From the NCBI GenBank assembly GCA_964514485.1, contig CAZEWG010000009.1:1-64000 (forward strand): a stretch of 64,000 nucleotides of DNA, given 5' to 3'. Both the position numbers and the translations under genes were made by a program. This document shows positions 25,984-35,384 of the stretch, piece by piece. Numbering within the stretch: the stretch's first letter is position 1; every line of letters starts with the position of its first letter. The notes below the pieces were generated by a model that was given only the letters and a program-made list of their open reading frames with translations, was not told where the DNA came from and ran no database searches. This DNA comes from JAEZAA01 sp964514485 (GTDB taxonomy: Bacteria > Pseudomonadota > Gammaproteobacteria > Pseudomonadales > Oleiphilaceae).

Positions 25984-27417
25984 CTATTTCTTGCGTCGCT
26001 GAACCGCATGCACAGCATTGCCATCCACTGCCAGAGCTGCCTCATGGACAACCTCGGACAACGTCGGATGGGCAAATACAGTCAGTGCCAAATCTTCAGC
26101 GCTCGCCGCAAATTCCATGGCAATGACCGCCTGAGCGATCAACTCAGAGGCCTGGGGACCAATGATATGGACACCCAAGATGCGATCCGTTTCTTTGTGA
26201 GCGATGATTTTGACCATTCCCGCCGCGGCATTGGCAGCCATTGCCCGACCATTCACCGCGAACGAGAACGTACCGATTTTGATTTCTTCGCCTTCAGCCT
26301 TGAGCTGCTCCTCGGTCTTGCCAACCCAGGCAATTTCCGGGTTGGTATAGATCACACCCGGAATGCAGTCATAATTCACCTGGGCTTTGCCACCGTGAAT
26401 CCGCTCAGCCACCATCATGCCCTCTTCCGAGGCCTTATGGGCGAGCATCGGGCCACGAACCACGTCACCGATGGCATAAACACCGGGAACATCGGTCTCG
26501 CACTGATCATTGACGAAGATAAAGCCACGCTCATCCAGATTGACCCCGCTATCGGATGCCAGCAGGTTCTCCGTATAGGGCTTGCGTCCCACGGCAACAA
26601 TCAGCTTGTCGACCTTCAGCTCCTGCTCACCCTTGGAGTCGATGAACTGCACTTTGGTCTGACCACGCTTGGTCTCAGTACCGGTCACCCGGGCCTTCAG
26701 ACGAATGTCCAGGCCCTGGTTCTTGAAGTGCTTGAGCGCTTCTTTGGCAATCTGCTGATCCAGCCCGGCCAGGAAGTTTTCCTGGGCTTCAAGGATCGTC
26801 ACCTCAGCACCCAGACGTGCCCAAACGCTGCCGAGTTCCAGGCCGATCACGCCAGCACCGATAACCCCCAAACGCTTGGGAACCTCGGTGAACTCCAACG
26901 CGCCGCTGGAATCCACCACATCCTCGGAAAGAGGCGCGGGCGGAATTTCAACAGGCACGGAACCCGTTGCAATAATCACGTTCTCGGCATCGTACACCGT
27001 GGTATTGCCCGCGGCGTCGGTCACCTCAACCTGCTTGTTAGCCAGCAGTCGACCGGTGCCATGGATGGAGTCAACACCATTGGCTTTGAACAGCTGTGCG
27101 ATACCGCCGGTCAGCTGCTTAACGATCTTGTCTTTGCGAGCCAACATGGCGCTCACGTCCATGCTGACCTCGCCCACCTTGATACCGTGGGTTTCAAAGT
27201 CACGCTTGGCTTCGTCGTACTTGTGGGACGACTCCAGCAGGGCCTTGGACGGAATACAACCCACGTTCAGGCAGGTGCCGCCGAGAACCTGTTTGCTGGC
27301 CTCGTTCGACCACTTTTCGATACAGGCGGTTTTCAGGCCCAGTTGTGCGGCCCGAATCGCAGCCACATAACCACCGGGGCCTGCACCGATTACAATAACA
27401 TCATATTTATCAGCCAT
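25984..27417 (-). CDS. lpdA: Dihydrolipoamide dehydrogenase (E3)
   Basis: FAD enzyme that reoxidises the dihydrolipoyl groups of SucB (and perhaps other 2-oxoacid complexes), reducing NAD+. From the ATG at 27417 it has 477 residues. FAD-binding GAGPGGYVAAIRAAQLG (11-27), redox cysteines 49 and 54 in GGTCLNVGCIPSK, NAD-binding GAGVIGLELGSVWARLG and the C-terminal dimer segment with HAHPTLSE-like FAHPTLSEVVHEA are all present. I prefer ATG 27417 to the TTG at 27429. Its place inside the suc operon makes it the E3 of 2-oxoglutarate dehydrogenase (LpdG type in Pseudomonas). Confidence 0.96.
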   Translation of the reverse strand: MADKYDVIVIGAGPGGYVAAIRAAQLGLKTACIEKWSNEASKQVLGGTCLNVGCIPSKALLESSHKYDEAKRDFETHGIKVGEVSMDVSAMLARKDKIVKQLTGGIAQLFKANGVDSIHGTGRLLANKQVEVTDAAGNTTVYDAENVIIATGSVPVEIPPAPLSEDVVDSSGALEFTEVPKRLGVIGAGVIGLELGSVWARLGAEVTILEAQENFLAGLDQQIAKEALKHFKNQGLDIRLKARVTGTETKRGQTKVQFIDSKGEQELKVDKLIVAVGRKPYTENLLASDSGVNLDERGFIFVNDQCETDVPGVYAIGDVVRGPMLAHKASEEGMMVAERIHGGKAQVNYDCIPGVIYTNPEIAWVGKTEEQLKAEGEEIKIGTFSFAVNGRAMAANAAAGMVKIIAHKETDRILGVHIIGPQASELIAQAVIAMEFAASAEDLALTVFAHPTLSEVVHEAALAVDGNAVHAVQRRKK

Positions 27418-27452
27418 TTTTCTATCCAACTATTGTCTTTGCAGGCATCCGA

Positions 27453-28685
27453 TCAAACTTCCAGCAGGATGCGGGCAGGATCTTCGATCAACTCTTTAAT
27501 AGTGACCAGGAACTGCACCGCTTCCTTGCCGTCGATCATCCGGTGGTCATAGGACAGTGCCAGATACATCATCGGCAGAATCACCACCTGGCCGTCCACT
27601 GCCATCGGGCGTTCCTGAATTTTATGCATACCCAGGATCGCGGTTTGCGGCGGGTTCAGAATCGGCGTTGACATCAGCGAACCAAACACCCCCCCGTTGG
27701 AGATGGTAAAAGTACCGCCGGTCATGTCATCAATACCGAGCTTGCCATCGCGAGCCTTTTGGCCGTACTCCCGAATTGCGCCTTCGATGTCTGCCAGGCC
27801 CATGGAGTCGGCATTACGGAGCACCGGCACCACCAGACCACGGTCGCTGGATACCGCCACACCAACATCAAAGTAGCCGTGATAGACCATGTCATTGCCA
27901 TCAATCGAGGCATTGACCGCCGGGAAGCGCTTCAGGGCTTCCACTGCGGCTTTGACAAAGAACGACATGAATCCAAGACGCGTGCCGTTATGGCGCTTCT
28001 CGAAAACGTCCTTGTATTTGGCCCGCAGGTCCATGAGCGGCTTCATGTTGACCTCGTTGAAGGTGGTCAACATGGCAGCGTTCTGCTGAGCCTCAACCAG
28101 GCGGCGAGCAATACTTGCCCGCAGACGGGTCATGGGAACGCGCTTCTCCGGACGCTCGCCGCTTTGCAGCTGCAGAGCCGGCATCTTGGGCGCTTCACTG
28201 GCAGCCGCGGGCGCTGCTGGTGCGGGCTTGGCAGCCGCTCCACCACTGAGGTGGGCCAGTACATCTTCCTTGGTAATCCGACCACCCTTGCCACTGGCCT
28301 GAATTTGGGCCACATCCAGATTGTTCTCTTCCGCCAGCTTGCGGGCTGAAGGGCTGAGTACCAAATCCTGTGCTGCCGCGGATTGAGCCGGCGCGGCCTG
28401 TTCAGCGGCCTTGGGCGCCTCGGCGGCGGGCGCTTCGGATGCCACTGCACCTTCTTTGAAGAAGGCGATGACTTCTTCACTCAGGACGGTTTCGCCCTCT
28501 TCTTTTAAAACTTTTTCGATAACGCCATCGTTGGGAGCGACAACTTCCAATACGACCTTATCGGTTTCGATGTCGACGATTAGTTCATCACGCTTGACCG
28601 GCTCGCCAGGTTTTTTGTGCCAAGTGGCAATCACACCGTCAGCGACGGATTCGGGGAACGTTGGAGCTTTAATTTCTTTAGCCAT
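27453..28685 (-). CDS. sucB: 2-Oxoglutarate dehydrogenase E2, dihydrolipoamide succinyltransferase
   Basis: Transfers succinyl from E1 to CoA via a swinging lipoyl arm and forms the core of the complex. One lipoyl domain (1-80) with Lys43 in ETDKVVLEV, an Ala/Pro/Glu-rich linker, the small E1/E3-binding domain (VLSPSARKLAEENNLDVAQI), a second linker, and the catalytic domain (about 180-410) with the active-site His in LSYDHRMIDG. Length 410. Sits between sucA (26 bases) and lpd. Confidence 0.98.
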   Translation of the reverse strand: MAKEIKAPTFPESVADGVIATWHKKPGEPVKRDELIVDIETDKVVLEVVAPNDGVIEKVLKEEGETVLSEEVIAFFKEGAVASEAPAAEAPKAAEQAAPAQSAAAQDLVLSPSARKLAEENNLDVAQIQASGKGGRITKEDVLAHLSGGAAAKPAPAAPAAASEAPKMPALQLQSGERPEKRVPMTRLRASIARRLVEAQQNAAMLTTFNEVNMKPLMDLRAKYKDVFEKRHNGTRLGFMSFFVKAAVEALKRFPAVNASIDGNDMVYHGYFDVGVAVSSDRGLVVPVLRNADSMGLADIEGAIREYGQKARDGKLGIDDMTGGTFTISNGGVFGSLMSTPILNPPQTAILGMHKIQERPMAVDGQVVILPMMYLALSYDHRMIDGKEAVQFLVTIKELIEDPARILLEV

Positions 28686-28711
28686 CTCTTTTCCTTAACA
28701 CCTACGCCTCA

Positions 28712-31558
28712 TCAAACTTCAAAGGCATCGTTGACCAGTTTATTTTGCTCTTCGGCATGGACTGAAGCGTAGCCAGCCGCCGGCGCAGCAGATGCCGGAC
28801 GACCCGCGTATTTCAGATACAGCTTCGGATGGGTCTTGTGCATCACGTTTCGCATGTGGTGCTGACTGCAATACCAAGCGCCCTGGTTCATCGGCTCTTC
28901 CTGACACCAAACGATATCAGTGAGCTTCTTGAACTGTGCCATCACCTCTTCCAGATCATCTTCCGGGAAGGGATACAGCTGCTCGATCCGGATAATTGCC
29001 GTGTCTTCACGGCCTTCCGCCCGACGCTTATCCAGCAGGTCGTAATAGACCTTGCCGCTACACATGATGAGACGTGTAACCTTTTTCGGATCGATGGAGG
29101 CATCGATTTCTCCGATAACGGTCTGGAAGGCACCATTACACAGTTCGTCCAGTGTCGAAATCGCCTCTTTGTGACGCAACAGGCTCTTGGGCGTCATCGC
29201 CACCAGCGGCTTGCGCAGCGGCCGTTTAACCTGGCGCCGCAACATATGGAAGACCTGCGCGGGCGTGGTCGGCACGCACACCTGGATATTCTGCTCAGCA
29301 CACAGCTGCAGGAAACGCTCTAACCGCGCCGAGGAGTGCTCCGGCCCCTGCCCTTCGTAACCATGGGGCAACAGCATGGTCAAACCACACAGGCGTCCCC
29401 ATTTGTGCTCACCGCTGGTAATGAACTGGTCAATGACCACCTGGGCACCGTTCGCGAAGTCACCAAACTGTGCTTCCCAGATCACCAGCGCGCTGGGCGT
29501 GGTCGTGGCATAGCCATACTCAAAGGCGAGTACTGCTTCCTCTGACAACAACGAGTCGTAGATTTCAAAAGAGGGCTGACCTTCCGCCAGATGTTGCAAC
29601 GGCACATAGGGCAAACCATCTTTCTGGTTATGGACCACCGCATGACGATGGGAAAAAGTACCACGGCCAACGTCCTGGCCCGTCAAGCGGATCTCATGAC
29701 CTTCATTCAACAGGGTGGCATAGGCCATGACCTCGCCATAGCCCCAGTTGATCGGCATCGCTCCCATCGTCATTTTCATGCGATCCTCCAGGATCTTCGA
29801 AACCTGACGTTGTACAACAAAGCCATCGGGAAGGTTGTCCAGCTTTTTCCCAAGTTTTTGCAAGGTCTTGACGTTAACCCCCGTCTTGCAACGGGCCGTC
29901 CAGGTATGTCCAAGGTAAGGGGTCCAGTCCACAAAGAGCTCTTTATTGGGCTCTTTGACCAGACTCTTAACCACGTGCCGCCCCTGCTCCAACGCGTCGC
30001 GATAGTCTGTTGCCATTTGCTCGGCACTATCACCGTCAATCACGCCTTCTGCAATTAGACGTTCGGCGTAGAGGTTGCGCGTGGTCGCTCTTTCCTTGAT
30101 AACCTGATACATCAGTGGCTGGGTCGCGGACGGCTCGTCCGCTTCGTTATGTCCACGACGACGGTAACAGACCAAGTCAATCACAACGTCTTTGTTGAAC
30201 TCATAACGATAATCAAGAGCCACCTGGGTCACAAACAACACGGCTTCCGGGTCGTCGGCGTTGACATGAAAAATCGGCGCCTGAACCATTTTGGCGATAT
30301 CCGTGCAGTACTCCGTTGAACGGGCGTCTTCCCGACGGCTAGTGGTAAAGCCAACCTGGTTGTTGATCACGATGTGAACCGTGCCACCGGTGCGGAAACC
30401 ACGAGTCTGGGACATCTGGAAGGTTTCCATGACGACGCCCTGTCCGGCGAACGCGGCGTCACCGTGCATCACAATCGGCAATACCTGATCGCCCTTGTCA
30501 TCACCGCGACGGTGCTGACGGGCCCGCACCGAGCCTTCCACCACCGGGCTCACAATCTCCAGGTGGGACGGGTTGAAGGCGAGCGCCAGGTGAACCTCTC
30601 CACCCGGGGTCATCACGTTAGATGAGAATCCCTGGTGATACTTCACGTCACCCGAACCCATATCGATGAGTTTCTTACCTTCAAACTCGTCAAACAGATC
30701 TTTCGGGTTCTTGCCGAGGGTATTCACCAGAACGTTGAGACGTCCGCGGTGGGCCATGCCGATCACAATCTCTTTGGTGCCATAGCTGCCAGCACGCTGG
30801 ATCAGCTCATCCACCAGCGGAATCAGGCTCTCGCCCCCTTCCAGGCCAAAGCGCTTGGTACCGGGGTAGCGGGACCCGAGGTATTTCTCCAGGCCCTCTG
30901 CCGCGGTCAAACGCTCCAGCAGATGCTTGCGACGGGCAGGCTCATAATTGGGATGGGCGCGCACGGACTCCAAACGCTGTTGCATCCAGCGCTTTTCTTC
31001 CGTGTTCACGATATGCATGTATTCCGCACCCACGGTCCCGCAGTAGGTTTCTTCCAGACCCTTGATGATGTCACCCAGAGTCATGGTGTCGGCGCCGCCA
31101 AAACACAGGGAGCCGGTATGGAATTCGGTATCCAGATCTGCCGCCGTCAAACCATGAAAGCTCAAGTCCAGATCAGGTACTTGTTCCCGGACCATCAATC
31201 CCAGCGGATCAAGCTTGGCGTGCTGGTGGCCACGGAAACGATAGGCATTAATCAACTGCAGAACTTTAATCTGCTTACGCTCGTGCTCGCTGCTGACCGC
31301 GGAGGGTTTGGCCGCTACCGGAGCGAAGGAAGGACGTTGACGGGCTAGATTAAGAAATTGTTGCTGGATAACGGAATGCGGAACATCTTGGCCGGAAACA
31401 CCTTCAACGCGAGGAAGCTTGTCGAAATACTCCCGCCACTGCTCAGGAATCGCGTTGGGCTCAATCAAATACCTCTCGTAGAGATCTTCGACGTAAGCCA
31501 GGTTCCCACCCGATAGATGGGAGGTCTGCCACAACTGCTCCATTATGCTTTTGTGCAT
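28712..31558 (-). CDS. sucA: 2-Oxoglutarate dehydrogenase E1
   Basis: Thiamine-diphosphate enzyme that decarboxylates 2-oxoglutarate in the TCA cycle. The 948 residues show the family order: the N-terminal LSGGNLAYVEDLYERYL peptide that contacts E2, a thiamine-binding domain with MAHRGRLNVLVNTLGK and HGDAAFAGQGVV, and a transketolase-like pyrimidine domain with GQDVGRGTFSHRHAV and LLPHGYEGQGPEHSSAR. ATG at 31558 with AAAGGCGAG upstream. First suc gene; 348 bases separate it from sdhB, and that gap holds nested palindromes and a possible promoter. Confidence 0.98.
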   Translation of the reverse strand: MHKSIMEQLWQTSHLSGGNLAYVEDLYERYLIEPNAIPEQWREYFDKLPRVEGVSGQDVPHSVIQQQFLNLARQRPSFAPVAAKPSAVSSEHERKQIKVLQLINAYRFRGHQHAKLDPLGLMVREQVPDLDLSFHGLTAADLDTEFHTGSLCFGGADTMTLGDIIKGLEETYCGTVGAEYMHIVNTEEKRWMQQRLESVRAHPNYEPARRKHLLERLTAAEGLEKYLGSRYPGTKRFGLEGGESLIPLVDELIQRAGSYGTKEIVIGMAHRGRLNVLVNTLGKNPKDLFDEFEGKKLIDMGSGDVKYHQGFSSNVMTPGGEVHLALAFNPSHLEIVSPVVEGSVRARQHRRGDDKGDQVLPIVMHGDAAFAGQGVVMETFQMSQTRGFRTGGTVHIVINNQVGFTTSRREDARSTEYCTDIAKMVQAPIFHVNADDPEAVLFVTQVALDYRYEFNKDVVIDLVCYRRRGHNEADEPSATQPLMYQVIKERATTRNLYAERLIAEGVIDGDSAEQMATDYRDALEQGRHVVKSLVKEPNKELFVDWTPYLGHTWTARCKTGVNVKTLQKLGKKLDNLPDGFVVQRQVSKILEDRMKMTMGAMPINWGYGEVMAYATLLNEGHEIRLTGQDVGRGTFSHRHAVVHNQKDGLPYVPLQHLAEGQPSFEIYDSLLSEEAVLAFEYGYATTTPSALVIWEAQFGDFANGAQVVIDQFITSGEHKWGRLCGLTMLLPHGYEGQGPEHSSARLERFLQLCAEQNIQVCVPTTPAQVFHMLRRQVKRPLRKPLVAMTPKSLLRHKEAISTLDELCNGAFQTVIGEIDASIDPKKVTRLIMCSGKVYYDLLDKRRAEGREDTAIIRIEQLYPFPEDDLEEVMAQFKKLTDIVWCQEEPMNQGAWYCSQHHMRNVMHKTHPKLYLKYAGRPASAAPAAGYASVHAEEQNKLVNDAFEV

Positions 31559-31852
31559 ATAGCTCGCCTTTCATAGACGGGGAGATACCTTGTGCGACCT
31601 TGTAGTTTCTGTTCCCTCAAGCAAGTTCCTTGATTGACGACTGCAGGCCCCACAGATAACGCGGATGTTTTCCGTCATCCCCGGTGGTTACAAGCAAAGA
31701 AACGGGAGTTGCTTTATGAGCTCACCCCGCCCATCCGAAAAAATGGGCGCTTAGACCTGGTTCCGGGTGAGGAACCTAGGCCCAGCGCGCCCACGGATTT
31801 CCTAAGTACCGTACGAATAGTCTGTACAGTATAGTCAGTCGTTTACAAGCCA

Positions 31853-31890
31853 TCGAACAAACTATCGCGATAGTCTGAAAGTTTGTTCGA
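31853..31890. repeat. Nested palindromes between sdhB and sucA
   Basis: TCGAACAAACT (31853-31863) and AGTTTGTTCGA (31880-31890) are perfect 11-base inverted repeats. Inside them ACTATCGCGATAGT (31861-31874) is itself a perfect 14-base palindrome, so the two foldings exclude each other. On the minus strand TATACT at 31833-31828 follows TTCGAT (31857-31852) by 18 bases, a weak promoter for sucA that would overlap one arm. No T tract follows, so it is not a standard terminator. The rest of 31559-31906 shows no gene. Confidence 0.6.
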
Positions 31891-31906
31891 CTAGGGTTGC
31901 ATCACG

Positions 31907-32611
31907 TTAAGTAGCGCGTTGTAAAAGCATATTTCGAATATGACCAATCGCCCGAGTCGGGTTCAGGCCTTTCGGGCACACGCTCACGCAGTTCATGATG
32001 CCCCGGCAGCGGAACACACTGAACGGGTCGTCCAATGAATCCAGTCGCGACTCAGTTGCGGTATCGCGGCTGTCCGCCAGGAAGCGGTAGGCCTGGAGCA
32101 AGCCTGCCGGCCCGATGAACTTGTCCGGGTTCCACCAGAAGGACGGACAGGAGGTGGAACAGCATGCACAAAGAATACACTCGTACAGGCCGTCCAGCTT
32201 CTCCCGATCTTCTGGAGACTGCAGCCGCTCAATAGCGGGCGGCGGCGTGTCGTTGATCAGGTATGGACGTACTTTTTCGTACTGCTTGTAGAACAAGGAC
32301 ATATCCACAACCAGGTCGCGGATCACCGGCAAACCCGGCAGGGGCCGGATCACCAGTTTGTTGCCCTTGGCAACATCGGACACTGCCGTGATACACGCCA
32401 GACCGTTCTTGCCGTTCATGTTCAGACCGTCGGAACCGCATACGCCTTCACGGCAGGAACGACGGAAGGCCAGGGTCGGATCTTTTTCCTTGGCCAGACC
32501 CAGCACATCCAGCACCATCAGGTCTTTGCCTTCTGGCAGCTCGATTTCGATGTCCTGCATGTATGGCGTTTCATCGACTTCAGGGTTATAGCGATAAATA
32601 CTAACTAACAT
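31907..32611 (-). CDS. sdhB: Succinate dehydrogenase iron-sulfur subunit
   Basis: Carries electrons from SdhA to ubiquinone on the inner face of the inner membrane. From ATG 32611 (GGGG 8 bases upstream; a GTG six bases further is less likely) it has 234 residues. [2Fe-2S] ligands are in CREGVCGSDG and the following C of NGLAC; [4Fe-4S] ligands in CILCACCSTSCP; [3Fe-4S] ligands in CRGIMNCVSVCPKGLNP. Fourth gene of sdhCDAB, 14 bases after sdhA. Confidence 0.98.
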   Translation of the reverse strand: MLVSIYRYNPEVDETPYMQDIEIELPEGKDLMVLDVLGLAKEKDPTLAFRRSCREGVCGSDGLNMNGKNGLACITAVSDVAKGNKLVIRPLPGLPVIRDLVVDMSLFYKQYEKVRPYLINDTPPPAIERLQSPEDREKLDGLYECILCACCSTSCPSFWWNPDKFIGPAGLLQAYRFLADSRDTATESRLDSLDDPFSVFRCRGIMNCVSVCPKGLNPTRAIGHIRNMLLQRAT

Positions 32612-32625
32612 TGACACTACCCCAA

Positions 32626-34398
32626 TTAATATGTGCGAACCTTGGGCTCGAAGGCTTCAACAGTCTTCGGCGTGAAATTCACGTCGCGCTTGCCGACGCG
32701 CTTTTCAGCGGGGAAGTACATTGAGTGCTTCAGCCAGTTCACATCGTCACGCTCGGTGAAGTCGTTACGGGCATGAGCGCCACGGCTTTCTTTACGCTCT
32801 TCCGCTGCCACTGCTGTCGCGTACGCCACTTCAAAGAGGTTGTCCAGCTCAAGGGCTTCAATACGAGCGGTATTGAATGCTGAGCTCTTATCTTCCAGAT
32901 GGGTGTTCTTGACGCGCTCGCCAATCTCATCCAGCAGCTTCAGGCCTTTCTGCATGCTCGGACCATCACGGAATACGCCGAAGTAGAGCTGCATGGTGTT
33001 CTGCAGGTCCTTACGAACCTCCGCCACGCTTTCGCCACCACGGGAAGTATTCAGACGGTTCAGACGAGACATGGCCATCTCGATGTCGGAATCAGAGGCA
33101 TCTGCCACGCTGAAACCTTCTCTCAGCATCTTCTCGATCTGCAGACCCGCGGAGCGGCCGAAGACCACCAGGTCTAGCAGGGAGTTACCGCCCAGGCGGT
33201 TGGCACCGTGGACAGAGACGCAAGCCACTTCGCCACAGGCGAACAGGCCATCAATGATCTGATCCTGACCATTGGCATCCATGGTCAGCGCCTGACCACC
33301 GATATTGGTCGGGATGCCGCCCATCATATAGTGACAGGTCGGAACCACGGGAATCGGGGCCTTGACCGGATCCACGTGAGCAAACGTCTTGGACAGTTCA
33401 CAAATACCGGGCAAGCGAAGGTTCAGGGTTTCTTCGCCCAGGTGATCCAGCTTGAGCAGTACGTGATCCTTGTTGGGGCCACAGCCACGACCTTCCAGAA
33501 TTTCCAGAATCATGGAGCGTGCAACCACGTCACGGCCAGCCAGGTCTTTAGCGTTCGGCGCATAACGCTCCATGAAGCGCTCGCCTTCACTGTTGATCAA
33601 GTAGCCACCCTCACCCCGGCAACCTTCGGTTACCAGCACACCGGCTCCTGCAATACCGGTTGGGTGGAACTGCCACATTTCCATGTCCTGCGCCGGGAAA
33701 CCTGCACGCAGAGACATACCAACACCGTCACCTGTATTAATGAGGGCGTTCGTTGTAGAGGCATAAATACGGCCAGCACCACCAGTTGCCAGAACAGTGG
33801 CCATGGCGCGGATATAAACGGTCTCGCCGGTTTCGATGCAGATCGCCACCACGCCGGTTACCGCGCCTTGCTGGTTCTTCACCAGGTCAACGGCATACCA
33901 CTCATTCAAGAAAGTCGTGCCACCCTTCAGGTTGGCTTGATACAGGGTATGCAGCAGTGCGTGACCGGTACGGTCGGCAGCAGCACAGGTACGGGCTGCC
34001 TGGCCACCTTTACCATAGTCCTTGGACTGACCGCCAAAAGGGCGCTGGTAGATACGGCCACTTTCCGTCCGAGAGAACGGCAGCCCCATGTGATCCAGTT
34101 CGAAGACCGCCTGAGGGCCTACGGAGCACATGTATTCGATCGCGTCCTGGTCACCGATGTAGTCCGACCCTTTAACGGTGTCGTACATGTGCCAACGCCA
34201 ATCATCATTCGGATCCGCACTAGCGATTGCGCAGGTAATCCCGCCCTGAGCCGAAACCGTGTGGGAACGAGTTGGAAACACTTTGGTGATACAAGCAGTC
34301 TTGACGCCAGATTGAGTCAACTGAAGCGCCGCGCGCATACCCGCACCACCACCGCCGATCACGATGGCGTCATAAGACAGTGTTCTTAACTTAGCCAT
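32626..34398 (-). CDS. sdhA: Succinate dehydrogenase flavoprotein subunit
   Basis: Oxidises succinate to fumarate with covalently bound FAD. The 590 residues include the dinucleotide fold VIGGGGAGMRAALQL, the flavin-linked His in TRSHTVSAQGGI, the substrate segment HPTGIAGAGVLVTEGCRGEGG, active-site HYMMGGIPTN, and the C-terminal helical domain with the RGAHARNDF segment. Overlaps the end of sdhD by 8 bases. The flavin assembly factor SdhE is not encoded nearby. Confidence 0.98.
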   Translation of the reverse strand: MAKLRTLSYDAIVIGGGGAGMRAALQLTQSGVKTACITKVFPTRSHTVSAQGGITCAIASADPNDDWRWHMYDTVKGSDYIGDQDAIEYMCSVGPQAVFELDHMGLPFSRTESGRIYQRPFGGQSKDYGKGGQAARTCAAADRTGHALLHTLYQANLKGGTTFLNEWYAVDLVKNQQGAVTGVVAICIETGETVYIRAMATVLATGGAGRIYASTTNALINTGDGVGMSLRAGFPAQDMEMWQFHPTGIAGAGVLVTEGCRGEGGYLINSEGERFMERYAPNAKDLAGRDVVARSMILEILEGRGCGPNKDHVLLKLDHLGEETLNLRLPGICELSKTFAHVDPVKAPIPVVPTCHYMMGGIPTNIGGQALTMDANGQDQIIDGLFACGEVACVSVHGANRLGGNSLLDLVVFGRSAGLQIEKMLREGFSVADASDSDIEMAMSRLNRLNTSRGGESVAEVRKDLQNTMQLYFGVFRDGPSMQKGLKLLDEIGERVKNTHLEDKSSAFNTARIEALELDNLFEVAYATAVAAEERKESRGAHARNDFTERDDVNWLKHSMYFPAEKRVGKRDVNFTPKTVEAFEPKVRTY

Positions 34399-34744
34399 TT
34401 AGCCCCCACAATACTTCCACACCCCAGACGAAGTAGACGAACATGACCAGACCACACAGGGCCTGAGCCAGGAAACGGACCACGCCATTCTTCAGATAGT
34501 CCGTCGTAATTGTCCACAAACCAACCCATGCATGAGCCGCCAAGGAAACCAACGCTGCCAATGTGAAAATTCGCATCCAGGTTTTCGAGAACAGCGCACT
34601 CCATGTGGCATAGTCCATGTTCGGATTGAACACGAACACGCCCAGCATGAACGCAAAGTAAAGCGCCAGAACAACTGACGACACACGTTGAATCATCCAG
34701 TCGTAGGCACCGCTACGACCAAAGTTCGTTACACTGGTTACCAT
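34391..34744 (-). CDS. sdhD: Succinate dehydrogenase membrane anchor subunit
   Basis: Small inner-membrane subunit that helps bind haem b and ubiquinone. From ATG 34744 (AGGAG about 7 bases upstream, preferred to a TTG two codons before) it has 117 residues with three membrane helices (about 20-40, 50-75, 88-112) and the AHAWVGLWTITTDYLK segment, where the His and Asp-Tyr pair match haem- and quinone-site residues of the family. Overlaps sdhC by 7 bases and sdhA by 8, suggesting translational coupling. Confidence 0.95.
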   Translation of the reverse strand: MVTSVTNFGRSGAYDWMIQRVSSVVLALYFAFMLGVFVFNPNMDYATWSALFSKTWMRIFTLAALVSLAAHAWVGLWTITTDYLKNGVVRFLAQALCGLVMFVYFVWGVEVLWGLNG

Positions 34745-35112
34745 ATCCAAACTCCTGCCAGGATAATCAACACCACAGACACACCTACCAGTATCTTGGC
34801 ACCCAGACGACCACCTTTTAAGGTTTCACCCACACCAACATCCAACAACAGGTGTCGGATACCAGCACAAAAGTGGTAGATCAACGCGGACAGAATACCC
34901 CACAAAATCAACTTGGGCAGAAAACCCTGCATGGTTTCCCGAAGCGCGTTAAAGCTCTCCTCACCGGACAGAGACAGATCGAACCCCCAAAGAAGGAAGC
35001 CGAGTCCGACAAACAAGAGCACACCGGAGATCCGGTGAAGGATGGACGTAATGGCAGGCAGCGGAAAGTGAAACTTGGATAAATCCAGATTCACGGGTCG
35101 TTTGCTATTCAC
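34738..35112 (-). CDS. sdhC: Succinate dehydrogenase cytochrome b556 subunit
   Basis: Membrane subunit for haem b and ubiquinone. The 124 residues have the family motif SILHRISGVLLF near 24, three membrane helices, and the haem-ligand His in YHFCAGIRHLLLDVG. The first codon is GTG at 35112 (no ATG lies near the conserved N-terminus NSKRPVNLDL) and its ribosome binding site is weak. First gene of sdhCDAB-sucAB-lpd-sucCD, reading from the promoter at 35234-35262. Confidence 0.95.
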   Translation of the reverse strand: MNSKRPVNLDLSKFHFPLPAITSILHRISGVLLFVGLGFLLWGFDLSLSGEESFNALRETMQGFLPKLILWGILSALIYHFCAGIRHLLLDVGVGETLKGGRLGAKILVGVSVVLIILAGVWIW

Positions 35113-35233
35113 AGCTAGTTCACACTCACTTTTTGGCCCCAGCGAGGGCGGGATTTATTGGAAGTGCATAAAGCAAAGACAGGTTTGGCACCAGGGATTT
35201 AGGCGCTTTTAAGAGGCCTGTATCGGGTTGCAC

Positions 35234-35262
35234 ATTATAGGGAGGGACCCTCCACATTTCAA
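35234..35262 (-). promoter_or_regulatory. sdh operon promoter with palindrome in the spacer
   Basis: On the minus strand TTGAAA (35262-35257), a 17-base spacer and a perfect TATAAT (35239-35234). Most of the spacer is GGAGGG-A-CCCTCC (35241-35253), a perfect 13-base palindrome. A protein bound there would block polymerase, so it is a candidate operator. The leader before sdhC is about 115 bases. Confidence 0.75.
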
Positions 35263-35356
35263 ACGCAATTCATTGCCACAGACGCTAAAAAGCGACCTCC
35301 CTATCCTGCAGTGGTCAATCAGGGCCCACAACTCTCGGAAAGTACGTATTCTTTGA

Positions 35357-35384
35357 TTGACAAAGATTTTTGAGGCTCTATAGT
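35357..35384 (+). promoter_or_regulatory. gltA promoter
   Basis: Consensus TTGACA (35357-35362), 16-base spacer, TATAGT (35379-35384), pointing at gltA. Predicted start near 35391, giving a leader of about 258 bases in which I see no gene. The sdh and gltA promoters diverge with about 95 bases between their -35 boxes. Confidence 0.75.

Noticed and set aside
25903..27552. A long plus-strand open frame of about 549 codons opposite lpd
   Set aside because: It mirrors the codon structure of lpd, has no ribosome binding site or recognisable domain, and lpd itself is unmistakable.
33208..34389. A plus-strand open frame of about 393 codons opposite sdhA
   Set aside because: Antisense shadow of sdhA; no signal, no motifs and no promoter of its own.
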